This document shows positions 58,018 to 59,032 of a DNA stretch of 59,032 nucleotides, in pieces. The stretch is taken from contig NZ_JAALFH010000002.1 in the NCBI RefSeq assembly GCF_011058255.1, forward strand, positions 1-59,032, read 5' to 3'. The notes beneath the pieces were generated by a model. It was not told the origin of the DNA, did no database searches, and saw only the letters and a program-made list of their open reading frames with translations. The position numbers and the translations under genes were made by a program. The DNA is from Thioalkalivibrio sp. XN8 (GTDB lineage: Bacteria; Pseudomonadota; Gammaproteobacteria; Steroidobacterales; XN24). Numbering within the stretch: the first letter of the stretch is position 1; every line of letters starts with the position of its first letter.

Positions 58018-59032
58018 ATGCCTATCCGCCAGCTCCCCGCCCAGCTCGTCGACCAGATCGCCGCCGGCGAAGTCGTGGAACGCCCGGCTTCCGTGGTCAA
58101 GGAACTGGTCGAGAACAGCCTCGATGCCGGTGCGGGCCGGATCGAAATCGAGATCGAGGCCGGCGGCCTGCGCCGCTGCCTGGTGCGTGACGACGGCGGC
58201 GGGATTCCACGCGAGGAGCTGGCGCTGGCACTGTCCCGCCACGCCACCAGCAAGATCGCCAGCCTCGACGACCTGGAACGCGTGGCCACGCTCGGCTTCC
58301 GCGGCGAGGCCCTGCCGAGCATCGCCTCGGTCTCGCGCCTTGCCCTGACGTCGCGTGCCGCGGGGGCGGAAGCGGCCTGGACCGTGTCGGCCGACGGCGG
58401 CCGCCTCGGCGAACCGGCGCCGGCAGCCCATCCGCCGGGCACCACCATCACCGTCCAGGACCTGTTCTTCAATACCCCTGCGCGGCGGCGTTTCATGCGC
58501 AGCGAGCGCACCGAGTCGAGCCACGTCGAGGGACTGGCCCGCCGGCTCGCGCTGTCGCGCTTCGACACGGGGTTCAGCCTGCGGCGCGACGGACGCGCGC
58601 TGTTCGACCTGCGGCCCGCGCGGGATGCCGGCGCCCGCCTGCGGCGCGTCGGCGAGGTCTGCGGCGAGGCTTTCGCCGCCCACGTGCTGGAACTGGAGCA
58701 GGCCGCGGCCGGCCTGCGCTTGTCCGGCTGGCTGGGGTTGCCGACCTTCTCCCGGTCCCAGCCGGACCTGCAGTACTTCTTCGTCAACGGCCGCATGATC
58801 CGTGACCGGCTGGTGACCCATGCGCTGCGCCAGGCCTACGCCGACGTGCTGTTTCACGGCCGTCATCCGGCCTACGTGCTCTACCTCGAAATGGATCCTG
58901 CCCTGGTGGACGTGAATGCCCATCCGACCAAGCACGAGGTCCGGTTCCGCGAGGCCCGGAGCATGCACGGTTTCCTGTATCACGCGGTGGAGCAGGCGCT
59001 CGCCGGCACCCGGCCCGCGGCCGCCGCGGCCG
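58018..59032 (+). CDS. mutL: DNA mismatch repair protein MutL (partial, runs off the window)
   Basis: The N-terminal 338 codons of MutL. The GHKL ATPase motifs are complete: [20 protein letters not shown] (catalytic Glu, Asn), [33 protein letters not shown] and [14 protein letters not shown]. The transducer domain has [11 protein letters not shown] and [14 protein letters not shown]. The frame is open to the last base; the linker is just beginning and the C-terminal dimerisation domain lies outside. It follows amiB as in E. coli. Confidence 0.97.
   Translation, partial: MPIRQLPAQLVDQIAAGEVVERPASVVKELVENSLDAGAGRIEIEIEAGGLRRCLVRDDGGGIPREELALALSRHATSKIASLDDLERVATLGFRGEALPSIASVSRLALTSRAAGAEAAWTVSADGGRLGEPAPAAHPPGTTITVQDLFFNTPARRRFMRSERTESSHVEGLARRLALSRFDTGFSLRRDGRALFDLRPARDAGARLRRVGEVCGEAFAAHVLELEQAAAGLRLSGWLGLPTFSRSQPDLQYFFVNGRMIRDRLVTHALRQAYADVLFHGRHPAYVLYLEMDPALVDVNAHPTKHEVRFREARSMHGFLYHAVEQALAGTRPAAAAA

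Overview
The window is a contiguous, high-G+C (about 70% by eye) stretch of bacterial chromosome that is almost wholly coding: about 58 protein genes and one tRNA, with no gene-free stretch above 300 bp (the longest is 18755-19047). Gene content and order point to a gammaproteobacterium, probably in the Xanthomonadales/Chromatiales part of the class. The markers are rsxABCDGE-nth, metG facing mrp/apbC-dcd, purMN facing DUF2066-CDP-alcohol transferase-hda, arsC-like/wrbA/DUF2069, pepA-holC-valS facing lptFG, pcnB-folK-dNK-panBCD, and queG facing nnr-tsaE-amiB-mutL. I saw no insertion sequence, prophage, CRISPR array or plasmid function.

Layout. 1-14087 (mostly minus): metG, the Rnf/Rsx electron-transport operon with nth, DUF1841, an MNIO-family enzyme (DUF692) with its DUF2063 partner, a voltage-gated-type K+ channel, an NrtR-like NAD regulator, then nadA and nadB (nadB runs off the left edge). 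14136-18754 (minus): a HEAT-repeat Ser/Thr kinase followed by two PilT-family ATPases. 19048-22391: apbC-dcd convergent with purM-purN. 22478-26014: DUF2066 protein, CDP-alcohol transferase and hda, convergent with arsC-like-wrbA-DUF2069. 26123-33795: a DUF4398 lipoprotein, acylphosphatase, a lytic transglycosylase and proS, a divergent IlvC-like protein, pssA, a family 4 uracil-DNA glycosylase, rimI and prfC. 33865-41855: an MFS transporter convergent with valS-moxR-DUF58-tgpA. 41874-47496: a small conserved protein, holC and pepA facing lptF-lptG, then an RDD protein and a Rossmann oxidoreductase downstream of tRNA-Glu. 47747-52471: pcnB-folK-dNK-panB-panC-panD. 52479-59032: a diguanylate cyclase, queG, and the divergent nnr-tsaE-amiB-mutL operon (mutL runs off the right edge).

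How genes work together. Many neighbours share 1-8 bp start/stop overlaps (ATGA, GTGA, TTGA), so translational coupling is widespread. NAD supply (nadAB with an adjacent NrtR-like regulator), Rnf electron transport and several Fe-S enzymes (NadA, Nth, RsxB/C, UDG, QueG, and ApbC as Fe-S carrier) make the left third redox-flavoured. Envelope biogenesis recurs through LptFG, AmiB, PssA and the lytic transglycosylase.

The points most worth a second look are: an IlvC-like protein that has lost a catalytic Lys and a metal-ligand Glu; an MNIO enzyme pair with no precursor peptide beside it, coupled to a K+ channel with a four-Cys tail; a HEAT-repeat kinase coupled to PilT ATPases, the first of which probably starts at CTG; and a symmetric queG/nnr promoter whose two starts each lie 7 nt from overlapping divergent -10 boxes. 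A palindromic repeat is also found near both ends of the window.
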